Source: Microcaldota archaeon
GTDB taxonomy: Archaea; Micrarchaeota; Micrarchaeia; Micrarchaeales; Micrarchaeaceae
DNA: 5,244 nt
Assembly: GCA_021812105.1 (NCBI GenBank)
Contig: JAKAOQ010000044.1
Span: forward strand, 1 to 5,244
Reading direction: 5' to 3'
This document shows, in pieces, positions 1 to 5,244 of this stretch (within the stretch, counting starts at the first letter, position 1; every line of letters starts with the position of its first letter). A program made the translations under genes and the position numbers. The notes beneath the pieces were generated by a model. That model worked only from the letters and a program-made list of their open reading frames with translations, had not been told where the DNA came from and did not search any database.

Positions 1-488
1 ACGGCAGGTTCACCTCTCACCTCGACGGCGCTAAGCCCAAGGACGTATACTACATGAGCGGCCCGTACGGCCAGTTCAGGTTCGTACCCGATCAGGACAA
101 AAAGGTGCTGTTCATAGCCGGAGGGACTGGCCTTGCTCCGATGATGTCCATGATCAGATACGTCAAGGACCTCAAGTCAGATAACGACATACTGCTCCTA
201 TACAGCGTGCGCTTTCCCAACGAGATAATAAGGAAGTCGGAGCTCGAGGAGCTGCGCAGCGAAATAAACCTGAAGACCGTAGTCACGGTGACCAGGCCGC
301 AGGATGGCGATGGCTGGACCGGAGAAAAAGGGCACATAGGCCAGGATATGATAAAGAAATACGCACCAGACTACATGGAAAGAAAAGTTTACGTCTGCGG
401 ACCGCTCGCCTTCACAAAAGCCATGCAGGAAGTCTGTACTTCGCTCGGAATACCAAAAGAGATGATAAAAGCAGACGTGTGGGGCTAA
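1..488 (+). CDS. FNR-like flavin oxidoreductase, NAD(P)-binding C-terminal half (5' partial)
   Basis: This is the end of a ferredoxin-NADP+ reductase-type flavoprotein, which moves electrons between NAD(P)H and a protein or small carrier in the cytoplasm. The frame is open from base 3 and the true start lies left of the window; the ATG at 54 is internal. Counting that Met as residue 1, one sees a GPYGQF motif (3-8) where the FAD barrel meets the nucleotide domain, the glycine-rich NAD(P) loop GGTGLAPM (23-30), the strand LLLYSVRFPNEII (47-59), the segment VTVTRPQDGDGW (77-88), and the late CGP motif (115-117) followed by an alternating helix/turn to a DVWG end. All occur in the family's usual order and spacing. 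The FAD-binding RxYS motif would be outside the window. The chain stops right after the nucleotide domain, so no 2Fe-2S domain is fused at the C-terminus. The physiological partner cannot be told. The gene converges on the next one with a 12-bp gap. Confidence 0.88.
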   Translation, partial: GRFTSHLDGAKPKDVYYMSGPYGQFRFVPDQDKKVLFIAGGTGLAPMMSMIRYVKDLKSDNDILLLYSVRFPNEIIRKSELEELRSEINLKTVVTVTRPQDGDGWTGEKGHIGQDMIKKYAPDYMERKVYVCGPLAFTKAMQEVCTSLGIPKEMIKADVWG

Positions 489-500
489 GCGTATCTACAT

Positions 501-1193
501 TCATACCTTGCTCAGCCTTTCCTCAAGCTCCTTCATGTCAAGTTTCGTAGTTATTATCGGTATCTTCTCAACCTGTGCCAGTCTTATTGCGAGCTTGTCC
601 ACGTTGTTTATGTTGTGAAGAACAACCAACTTCGGCTTTATCGGCGCAACCCTTATCACTACCATTGGCGATCTCCCTGTGCTAACAGACTTGAATACGA
701 AAGCCCTGTCTGTGGTAGTCCCGAAAAGCTTTGGATAATCCGCGGGCTGAAGTTCAAGTATAACTCTCAAGCTGTCTATCTCTGTATACCCAAATATCTG
801 CATGGAGTCGAGATAGCCCTGGTTTACAACTATCTTCCCCTCTATTATCCTGCTAAAATCTGTACCGCTTATGGGCGAAGAGAAGTCTGTTATGGTGTAG
901 AACGGAGTCTCGCTTTTCTCGGTCTGCGAGAACTTCTCCAGGCTCTTTGTTATGTTGCCGCCCTTCTGCTCGTCTATGGTGAACAGGGCGTCAACGAAAC
1001 GCCTTATGACCCCTACGCCTGGGCTAAGCCTCCTGTTGCTCTCATAGTCGCTTATGGTCGATGTAGATATTTTTATATATTTTGACAGCTCTGCCTGGGT
1101 TATTCCGAATAGCGACCTCCATTTCCTCATAACGCTGCCCGGGCTATCAGAAAGCGCTATTTCTCCAGCAATCATCTCCCTGACGTTATCCAT
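501..1193 (-). CDS. Archaeal XRE-type helix-turn-helix transcriptional regulator
   Basis: A 230-residue cytoplasmic DNA-binding protein. Residues 1-20 form a lead helix (MIAGEIALSDSPG). Residues 21-71 form an XRE/Cro-type HTH: MRKWRSLFGITQAELSKYI, then the recognition region STSTISDYESNRR and a closing helix. Residues about 90-230 are a C-terminal domain with a well-marked TGRSPMVVIRV stretch, a KPKLVVLHN strand and a final amphipathic helix. From memory, this layout and the TGRSPM motif match a widespread archaeal family of predicted regulators (COG1709-like); its ligand is unknown to me. The start chosen is the ATG at 1193, because GGTG lies 5 nt upstream (1199-1202) and a TATA-like box at 1242-1247 would place the transcript start near 1218. 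A TTG at 1220 would add nine residues but would sit at or before that start. Direct repeats over the promoter suggest autoregulation. It lies downstream of, and 64 bp from, the membrane-protein gene on the same strand. Confidence 0.85.
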   Translation of the reverse strand: MDNVREMIAGEIALSDSPGSVMRKWRSLFGITQAELSKYIKISTSTISDYESNRRLSPGVGVIRRFVDALFTIDEQKGGNITKSLEKFSQTEKSETPFYTITDFSSPISGTDFSRIIEGKIVVNQGYLDSMQIFGYTEIDSLRVILELQPADYPKLFGTTTDRAFVFKSVSTGRSPMVVIRVAPIKPKLVVLHNINNVDKLAIRLAQVEKIPIITTKLDMKELEERLSKV

Positions 1194-1198
1194 GGATG

Positions 1199-1202
1199 CA
1201 CC
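1199..1202 (-). promoter_or_regulatory. Ribosome binding site GGTG for the HTH regulator
   Basis: On the minus strand GGTG is followed by five bases and the ATG at 1193. This matches the archaeal anti-Shine-Dalgarno sequence and is the main reason for choosing this ATG over the upstream TTG at 1220. Confidence 0.55.
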
Positions 1203-1216
1203 AATACCCAATACAG

Positions 1217-1248
1217 ACAATATACATACAATCTAATACAATTTAAAC
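1217..1248 (-). promoter_or_regulatory. Promoter of the HTH regulator with phased ACAAT repeats
   Basis: A TTTAAA core at 1242-1247 (minus strand GTTTAAATTG) is a good archaeal TATA box candidate, about 26 bp from a predicted transcript start near 1218. Overlapping it, ACAAT occurs at 1217-1221, 1228-1232 and 1238-1242, spaced 11 and 10 bp. The longer word ATACAAT is exact at 1226-1232 and 1236-1242. Repeats on one face of the helix that cover both the TATA box and the predicted start are what one expects of an operator, possibly for the regulator itself. The binding role is inferred. Confidence 0.45.
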
Positions 1249-1257
1249 TACGCCTTT

Positions 1258-2004
1258 TTATTTCTTACCGGACTTCCCCTTCTTGGAGCTGCCGTAAAGC
1301 GCATCAACTTCCTCGCTGCTCACATCACCAGTCTGTGCTCCAGATTCAAAACCTATTTTTGGCTTCTGCTTTGATATAAGGCCATAAACTATGAATAGCA
1401 GAGCAAGTATGAACAGCACTATTACAGCCAGGCCGGCTATCTCTACGCCTACGAACGATCCCTTGTAGGTGGTGAGCGATTTTGCGGTGATGAAAGAAGC
1501 TGCAGGCAGCATCACCTCGGTATAGACCTTTTGCAGCGATGATGCGCTGCCGTTGCTGTTGTCTACCACTACCGAATAGACGCCCGGTCCAAGCGTGGCA
1601 TTTGACGCATAGAAAGGTGCGCTAGAATTCGATAGTTCCGGAAGCGACATAAGCTTTGCGTTCTTGAATATTGCGACCGCGCCTTTTCCCTCAAGTGACA
1701 CGGCCTCAGAAAATCCATCGGGGTTCTTGTTGCTCGTGTTGCTCATGTAAGAGTACCAGGACTGAAATGCGTTTGAATCGAATACATACGTGTTCAGGCT
1801 CGCGTTTGATCTCACTACCATGAAGAATCTTGACGAGTTTGTCAGATTGAGCGTGCTGTAATAGAAGCCGTTGCTGCCTATGGTGACGTTGTTCAACGAT
1901 GTTACATCACCAAGGCTTGCCTTTACAAGCCCCCCAGACGCCAATATAACTACGAACGCGAAGAGCAGGAACAAAAGCCCAGCGTAAACCACCTTCTTTT
2001 TCAT
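1258..2004 (-). CDS. Bitopic surface membrane protein with one extracytoplasmic domain, N-glycosylation sequons and Lys-rich tail
   Basis: I do not recognise a named family. The 248-residue product starts MKKK, followed by a hydrophobic segment (about 5-25) that is a membrane anchor or signal. Next come about 160 residues outside the membrane, a second clear membrane helix (about 186-210, VEIAGLAVIVLFILALLFIVYG), and a 38-residue tail ending in KKGKSGKK. Eight N-x-S/T sequons (N39, N53, N56, N67, N89, N126, N135, N151) all fall between the two membrane segments and none in the tail, which supports an outside middle domain and an inside tail. The alternating strands, with YVFDSNAFQSW (73-83) and GPGVYSVVVDNSNGSAS (139-155), look like small beta-sandwich surface domains of the type 'vYvld..ny..w ... 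GtYyvvvdNs', but this is a pattern impression. The start is fixed by AGGTG five bases before the ATG. It is divergent from the KaiC-like gene and upstream of the HTH gene. Confidence 0.8.
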   Translation of the reverse strand: MKKKVVYAGLLFLLFAFVVILASGGLVKASLGDVTSLNNVTIGSNGFYYSTLNLTNSSRFFMVVRSNASLNTYVFDSNAFQSWYSYMSNTSNKNPDGFSEAVSLEGKGAVAIFKNAKLMSLPELSNSSAPFYASNATLGPGVYSVVVDNSNGSASSLQKVYTEVMLPAASFITAKSLTTYKGSFVGVEIAGLAVIVLFILALLFIVYGLISKQKPKIGFESGAQTGDVSSEEVDALYGSSKKGKSGKK

Positions 2005-2009
2005 CTCAA

Positions 2010-2014
2010 CACCT
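2010..2014 (-). promoter_or_regulatory. Ribosome binding site AGGTG for the surface membrane protein
   Basis: On the minus strand AGGTG is followed by TTGAG and the ATG at 2004. This is a good archaeal Shine-Dalgarno match at normal spacing and fixes the start. Confidence 0.6.
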
Positions 2015-2016
2015 GC

Positions 2017-2042
2017 TATTTAGTGATATTTAGCAATATAAT
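2017..2042 (-). promoter_or_regulatory. Promoter candidate of the surface protein, with tandem TATTTAG repeat
   Basis: AATATAAT at 2035-2042 (ATTATATT on the minus strand) is TATA-like. Just downstream of it, TATTTAG is repeated exactly at 2017-2023 and 2027-2033, one helical turn apart. With this TATA box the transcript would start near 2012, inside the ribosome site, so the leader would be very short. A second box, AAATAAA on the minus strand at 2061-2067, would instead give a leader of about 33 nt carrying the whole ribosome site. Which one is used cannot be decided by eye. Confidence 0.35.
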
Positions 2043-2077
2043 CCCGTAAAGTCCTGCTCCTTTATTTGGCAGTCATA

Positions 2078-2087
2078 CTTTTTAAAC
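2078..2087 (+). promoter_or_regulatory. TATA-like box upstream of the KaiC-like gene
   Basis: CTTTTTAAAC is a good archaeal TATA box match. It predicts transcription from about 2109, some 20 nt before the ATG at 2130. Because TTTAAA is palindromic, the same site could also serve the divergent minus-strand gene with a longer leader. Confidence 0.4.
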
Positions 2088-2123
2088 CCTTGCCGTTTCT
2101 TTGCAATAATCTACCACACAAAT

Positions 2124-2149
2124 TATTAAATGTGCGTTTGCATATTAAA
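2124..2149 (+). promoter_or_regulatory. Paired TATTAAA boxes at the KaiC-like gene start
   Basis: TATTAAA occurs exactly at 2124-2130 and 2143-2149. If the second is the TATA box, transcription would begin near 2172, and the protein would start at GTG 2175 or 2184, not at ATG 2130. This bears directly on the start choice of the gene and is otherwise unproven. Confidence 0.25.
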
Positions 2150-2897
2150 CTGCATAAGTTTTTCGAGTGGTTTCGTGGGAGATGTGCAGAGAATAAATAC
2201 GGGTGTAGAGGGACTGGATGATCTGCTATACGGCGGCGTGCCTGAACTGAATCAGGTGGTCGTAGCGGGTGGACCCGGTTCTGGAAAAACGCTTCTGAGC
2301 ATGGAGATACTATATCACGCTGCCAAGAGGGGTATTCCCGCAGCGTTCATAGCGCTAGAAGAGGACCCTAGGACAGTGGTAAAGAACTTCAAGAGCGCGT
2401 TCCCCTCCTTCTCCGATGTGGATGACCTGATCAACAACGGTACGCTAGTTGTGGGGGGAGAGGATGCAGCAATGAGGATACAGTCTACCAGCGACTCAGA
2501 AAGCTACTCATTTGGAAACATAGTATCTGATATAGAAACCATAGTTGGTACCAACAACGCCAAGCTGGTAGCAATAGATTCCGTGTCGCTCATCAAACTC
2601 ATGATAAGTGATAATCTTACGTACAGAAAGTCGATGCTAGCCCTCACGAGTAACCTTAGGCGACTGGGCGTGACCGGTATAATGACTGCCGAAATGCCAT
2701 CTTCCGAGAGAAAGGATCTGAAGTTCAGCCAAGAGTTCTTCATATTCGATGGTATACTAGCAATGTACCAGATGGGCGAGGCCGACAAGAGGACGCTTGG
2801 CATGGAAATAGTAAAGATGCGTGGTTCCAACCACAGCTGGTCACTCGTTCCATACGAGATAACCTCTGGCGGATTTAAGGTCTATTCTATACAGTAG
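2130..2897 (+). CDS. KaiC/RAD55-like RecA-superfamily ATPase, single domain
   Basis: A soluble ATPase of the KaiC-like RecA superfamily. In 255 residues it has the lead motif RINTGVEGLDDLL (21-33), Walker A GGPGSGKT (47-54), the paired glutamates of the KaiC catalytic position in ALEEDP (E77, E78), a Walker B strand LVAIDSVS (146-153), and the family's typical ending KMRGSNHSWSLVPYEIT (229-245) before a final GGFKVY. There is only one such domain, unlike the double-domain cyanobacterial clock protein, so a clock role should not be assumed; archaeal relatives act as regulatory or motor-linked ATPases. The start is uncertain: 2130 is the only ATG, but no ribosome site precedes it, and the 15 residues it adds (MCVCILNCIS...) contain three cysteines and are not part of the family core. 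GTG at 2175 or 2184 would begin just before the core. The next gene starts 1 bp after the stop, so the two are probably cotranscribed. Confidence 0.88.
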   Translation: MCVCILNCISFSSGFVGDVQRINTGVEGLDDLLYGGVPELNQVVVAGGPGSGKTLLSMEILYHAAKRGIPAAFIALEEDPRTVVKNFKSAFPSFSDVDDLINNGTLVVGGEDAAMRIQSTSDSESYSFGNIVSDIETIVGTNNAKLVAIDSVSLIKLMISDNLTYRKSMLALTSNLRRLGVTGIMTAEMPSSERKDLKFSQEFFIFDGILAMYQMGEADKRTLGMEIVKMRGSNHSWSLVPYEITSGGFKVYSIQ

Positions 2898-2898
2898 C

Positions 2899-4011
2899 GT
2901 GCGTGCTCCAATGTCGGGTCTCAATGCTGGAGTTGCAGAAGAAAACAAGGTTGGAGAGAACGGGAGAAGCAAGGTGGTGCTTACAGAGAGCGACAAGAAG
3001 CGCCTTTTCCTGGTTGCTGCCTTGATACTCGTGTTGCTCGCCGGTGTATCGATAGCGTTGGGCTCGATACACAAGGCACCGCTTGCTGCGTGCGAAGGTA
3101 TAGTCTTGCTGCAGAACAGATACACCTGCCTTAACAACCTGGCAATTTCAACATCAAACGCCAGCGTATGCTCTAAGCTACCATATCCATATAACGATTC
3201 GTGCGTTGTTAACGTAGCGTCGAACACGCGAAGCATAGACACGTGCAACGCTACGCGTGGAAGCGCGTTCTACAGTAACTGCGTTTCTAACATAAGTGCA
3301 TCTACATCCGATGCATCATACTGCGGGCTCATAACAAACAGCAGCTCGAGTTCCTATTGTGCCTATCGCGTGGCGCAGGAGTCATCGTTCGACAACGTTT
3401 CGTACTGTGGATTAATGAAAGATGCTTACTACGCCAGCCAGTGCTATGCGCTCTACTACTATAACCGTGCTACATCGAGCAGCAACGCAACGTACTGCAC
3501 GTACATACAGAATACCACCAACGCCACCGTGCTGTACGCTCTTTCTTCGAACGGCAGGGCGTTCAACTATTCGTCTTTCAACATCAGCGAGTCGCTCTAT
3601 CTTGGGATCATCAATGCTACGCCACGCAGCTACTGCTACTACAAGGTAGCCGTGCTGTCTAAGAATCCGGCCCTCTGTTCCCTCGCCGGAGGAACGATTG
3701 GTGAACTGTGCACTTATTCGCTCTACACACACCAAAATACTACCACGAACTACACCAACCTCAACGCAAGTTATTTATGCGCAAACGTGCCAGCATCGTT
3801 CAAGGATTATTGCATACTGGGCGTGCAGACGGCGAAGGCGGCCAATACGAACAACGTAAGCGTATGCCTCGCAATCGGTGTGGCGCAGGAAGAATATTCG
3901 TGCATATCAACTCTCGCTTCGCGGTACAACGAATCCTCGTACTGCTCTTACATAAGCAATTCGACGGCGAGATCGGCATGCGAAATCTCCGCGACTAACC
4001 GCACGGCATAG
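2899..4011 (+). CDS. Membrane-anchored cysteine-repeat surface glycoprotein
   Basis: A 370-residue protein of unknown function. Residues 1-35 are polar and cytoplasmic, 36-56 form one membrane helix (after SDKKR), and the rest is outside. The outer part holds 20 cysteines in a regular array (residues 65 to 361): about 11 units of C-x(10-11)-C joined by linkers of usually 13-17 residues, with a loose pattern C-x3-(V/L/I)-(A)...(N/D)-x-S-x-C. It also carries 19 N-x-S/T sequons, all beyond the membrane helix, so heavy N-glycosylation is likely. Similar two-cysteine, Ala/Tyr-rich repeats occur, as I recall, in predicted surface proteins of DPANN archaea; I know of no assigned role. The start is GTG at 2899 or ATG at 2911 (residue 5); neither has a clear ribosome site, which fits translation coupled to the KaiC-like gene ending 1 bp before. 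The RecJ-like gene follows after 14 bp. Confidence 0.82.
   Translation: MRAPMSGLNAGVAEENKVGENGRSKVVLTESDKKRLFLVAALILVLLAGVSIALGSIHKAPLAACEGIVLLQNRYTCLNNLAISTSNASVCSKLPYPYNDSCVVNVASNTRSIDTCNATRGSAFYSNCVSNISASTSDASYCGLITNSSSSSYCAYRVAQESSFDNVSYCGLMKDAYYASQCYALYYYNRATSSSNATYCTYIQNTTNATVLYALSSNGRAFNYSSFNISESLYLGIINATPRSYCYYKVAVLSKNPALCSLAGGTIGELCTYSLYTHQNTTTNYTNLNASYLCANVPASFKDYCILGVQTAKAANTNNVSVCLAIGVAQEEYSCISTLASRYNESSYCSYISNSTARSACEISATNRTA
3091..3981 (+). repeat. Protein-level two-cysteine repeat array, about 11 units
   Basis: The units, by residue of the encoded protein, are 65-77, 91-102, 116-128, 142-154, 170-182, 200-212, 235-246, 260-271, 294-305, 323-335 and 349-361. In the sixth unit the second Cys is Leu212, and in the seventh the first Cys is Leu235. 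Alignment by eye supports both: LYALSSNGRA at 212 matches CYALYYYNRA at 182, and YLGI at 234 matches YCGL at 169. The repeat is visible in protein but not as DNA repeats, so the units are old and diverged. Confidence 0.7.
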
Positions 4012-4020
4012 ATTTGGTAC

Positions 4021-4024
4021 AGGT
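4021..4024 (+). promoter_or_regulatory. Weak ribosome site AGGT before the RecJ-like gene
   Basis: AGGT lies 1 base before the ATG at 4026 and 7 bases before a second in-frame ATG at 4032. The spacing suits the second ATG better, which would shorten the protein by two residues. Confidence 0.35.
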
Positions 4025-4025
4025 A

Positions 4026-5244
4026 ATGCGGATGGAAGGAATAGTTACATCGATAAGGCACTCACAGTCAGGCCTGAACTTCTATAGCGTTCTGTGTGCG
4101 GATGACACGAGGATTGTTGGAGGTGAATGCGAACTCAAATTCAATCTATACGATGTTATAGAAGTTGAAGATGTAAAAGGGAACGCGGACGGCGTATGTT
4201 CATTTTCAGCGCGGTTTCTCGAGGCTGGAAATAGGAAAAAATATGAAAAATACTTGAAAGATACTGGGAGCGTATCCCGCGTACAGAGCAAACCGCAACC
4301 AATCGGAATAGAAAAGTTCGACGAATTTATGGGTTCGGTGTCTGACACGCTGAAAAACTCCGCAAACCGCCTAATGGCCAGCATAATAAGCGGCTCCCCC
4401 GTAGTGGTACGCTACCACAACGATGGAGATGGGGCCAGCGGAGCAATAGGCCTTTTCAGGGCGGTAACGGGGATACAGAGCAAGCTTTTCAGTTGCAAGG
4501 CCAACGTGATCTGGAAGGCAAACAAGGGCGTGTCCTATTCATCATCTTCGCACTGGTCCGATCTGCTTATGTTTAATGCCTACGAGAGCGCCGAAAAACC
4601 TCTTGTAGTGATAGTAGACTTTGGGACGACCAAGGAAAGCGAGAACGCCATAACAAATTCGAAAGGAGTGGAATACATATGGTTGGACCACCACCCTGTG
4701 CCAGCAGGGTTTCCAACCAGCCCGATCGCCTTTTACATAAATCCATGGCTGCACGGTTACGACTCAAACGTCACGGCCGGTGCCATGGCCTGCGTCTTCT
4801 CATCCATGCTGCATCCCGTTGATGCGAAGGAGCTCTCTTACATCTCATTGATAAGCGACCACAGCGATTACGCCCCGGAGGATAAGAAATTGCGCGAGAA
4901 GGCGCTAGTCCTCGATTACATAACCAGCAAGAAGTTCAGAGACGAGGACAGCGCTCCATCATCGTTGCACCCGAAAAGCATGGACTCGGTGATGAGAGAC
5001 GAGTCAAAGATAGACGAGATATTCAGGAGCGCGAGCGAGCAGCTAGACGAAGCAATAAAGGTTGGTGTTAAAAACGCGAAGCGCTACAGCAGTTTGTCAG
5101 GTGTAAGAGTTGTAGTGCTCGACTTTGAACACGTATCTATGCTGGACTACGGAATCCTCCCCGGCAGGTACAGTACAAAACTACACGACGAGGTCTCGAA
5201 GTTCATAGAAGGCGACGCCGTGCTTATTGTATACTACGCAAGCA
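4026..5244 (+). CDS. Archaeal RecJ-like DHH-family phosphoesterase/exonuclease (3' partial)
   Basis: The frame is open to the right edge (406 codons, no stop), so the C-terminus is missing. It is a DHH-superfamily phosphoesterase of the archaeal RecJ-like kind, probably a metal-dependent single-strand exonuclease or nucleotidase acting on nucleic acid ends in replication or repair. Residues 1-65 look like a small beta-barrel (OB-like) domain, MRMEGIVTSIRHSQSGLNFY onward. Then come a helical linker (about 66-120) and the DHH domain: HNDGDGASGA (131-140, ligands H131, D133, D135), VIVDFG (D198), LDHHP (D221, H222, H223), a conserved NPWLHGYD turn (239-246) and SDHSDY (D278). All expected metal-binding positions are intact. 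From about residue 359 (GVRVVVLDFEHV) a DHHA1-like substrate domain begins and runs out of the window. The exact substrate cannot be read from sequence. It follows the glycoprotein gene by 14 bp and is likely in the same transcript. Confidence 0.85.
   Translation, partial: MRMEGIVTSIRHSQSGLNFYSVLCADDTRIVGGECELKFNLYDVIEVEDVKGNADGVCSFSARFLEAGNRKKYEKYLKDTGSVSRVQSKPQPIGIEKFDEFMGSVSDTLKNSANRLMASIISGSPVVVRYHNDGDGASGAIGLFRAVTGIQSKLFSCKANVIWKANKGVSYSSSSHWSDLLMFNAYESAEKPLVVIVDFGTTKESENAITNSKGVEYIWLDHHPVPAGFPTSPIAFYINPWLHGYDSNVTAGAMACVFSSMLHPVDAKELSYISLISDHSDYAPEDKKLREKALVLDYITSKKFRDEDSAPSSLHPKSMDSVMRDESKIDEIFRSASEQLDEAIKVGVKNAKRYSSLSGVRVVVLDFEHVSMLDYGILPGRYSTKLHDEVSKFIEGDAVLIVYYAS

Noticed and set aside
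486..505. Terminator between the convergent flavoprotein and regulator genes
   Set aside because: The 12-bp gap has no T-run on either strand and no hairpin that I can see.
615..1085. Long plus-strand open frame (156 codons) opposite the HTH gene
   Set aside because: The translation has no domain or sensible composition (many Tyr/Arg/Cys), no ribosome site, and lies fully antisense to a gene with clear HTH motifs.
1193..1220. TTG at 1220 as the start of the HTH regulator
   Set aside because: The TATA-like box places the transcript start at about this base and no ribosome site precedes it; ATG 1193 has GGTG at the right distance.
2130..2897. Circadian clock KaiC
   Set aside because: There is only one RecA-like domain, no KaiA or KaiB neighbour, and archaeal solo KaiC-like proteins generally have other roles.
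3412..3735. Minus-strand open frame (107 codons) inside the cysteine-repeat gene
   Set aside because: It is Arg/Val-rich noise opposite a gene whose cysteine periodicity and sequons prove the plus-strand frame.
3708..3998. Plus-strand open frame (96 codons) in another frame of the cysteine-repeat gene
   Set aside because: It is a shadow frame: no motif, no ribosome site, and the repeat array continues in the main frame through it.
4082..4767. Three minus-strand open frames opposite the RecJ-like gene
   Set aside because: They are antisense to intact DHH motifs and have no recognisable features of their own.

Overview
The window looks archaeal. The genes have TATA-like boxes (TTTAAA or AATATAAT type) upstream, not bacterial -35/-10 pairs, and the clear ribosome sites are of the GGTG/AGGTG kind. 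The protein families fit too: an archaeal XRE-type regulator with a conserved C-terminal domain, a single-domain KaiC-like ATPase, an archaeal RecJ-like DHH protein, and two membrane-anchored proteins full of N-glycosylation sequons. GC content is moderate, Ile is often ATA, Arg is often AGG/AGA, and gaps between genes are very short. This would suit a small-genome DPANN lineage such as Micrarchaeota/ARMAN, but that placement is a guess from style and not from a marker gene.

Layout. Positions 1-488 (+) hold the C-terminal NAD(P)-binding half of a ferredoxin-NADP-reductase-like flavoprotein, cut by the left edge. It converges, with a 12-bp gap, on a minus-strand helix-turn-helix regulator (501-1193). 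Upstream of that, also on the minus strand, is a bitopic surface protein (1258-2004) with one outside domain and a lysine-rich inner tail. A 125-bp AT-rich divergent promoter region (2005-2129) separates it from a plus-strand cluster. The cluster contains a KaiC/RAD55-like ATPase (2130-2897), an N-terminally anchored, cysteine-repeat surface glycoprotein (2899-4011), and an archaeal RecJ-like DHH phosphoesterase (4026 to the right edge, 3' partial). Gaps in this cluster are 1 and 14 bp, so the three genes are probably cotranscribed.

How the parts may relate. The most unusual object is the cysteine-repeat glycoprotein. It has about 11 two-cysteine units, and in two neighbouring units the cysteines that flank one and the same linker have both become leucine. 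This points to a regular disulfide ladder that spans the linkers. Its tight coupling to a KaiC-like ATPase, and the divergent second sequon-rich protein, suggest a cell-surface module with a cytoplasmic ATPase. That link is inference from gene order only; the DHH gene may just be a housekeeping neighbour. No RNA genes, CRISPR arrays, insertion sequences or convincing terminators were seen, and no gene-free stretch exceeds 300 bases.
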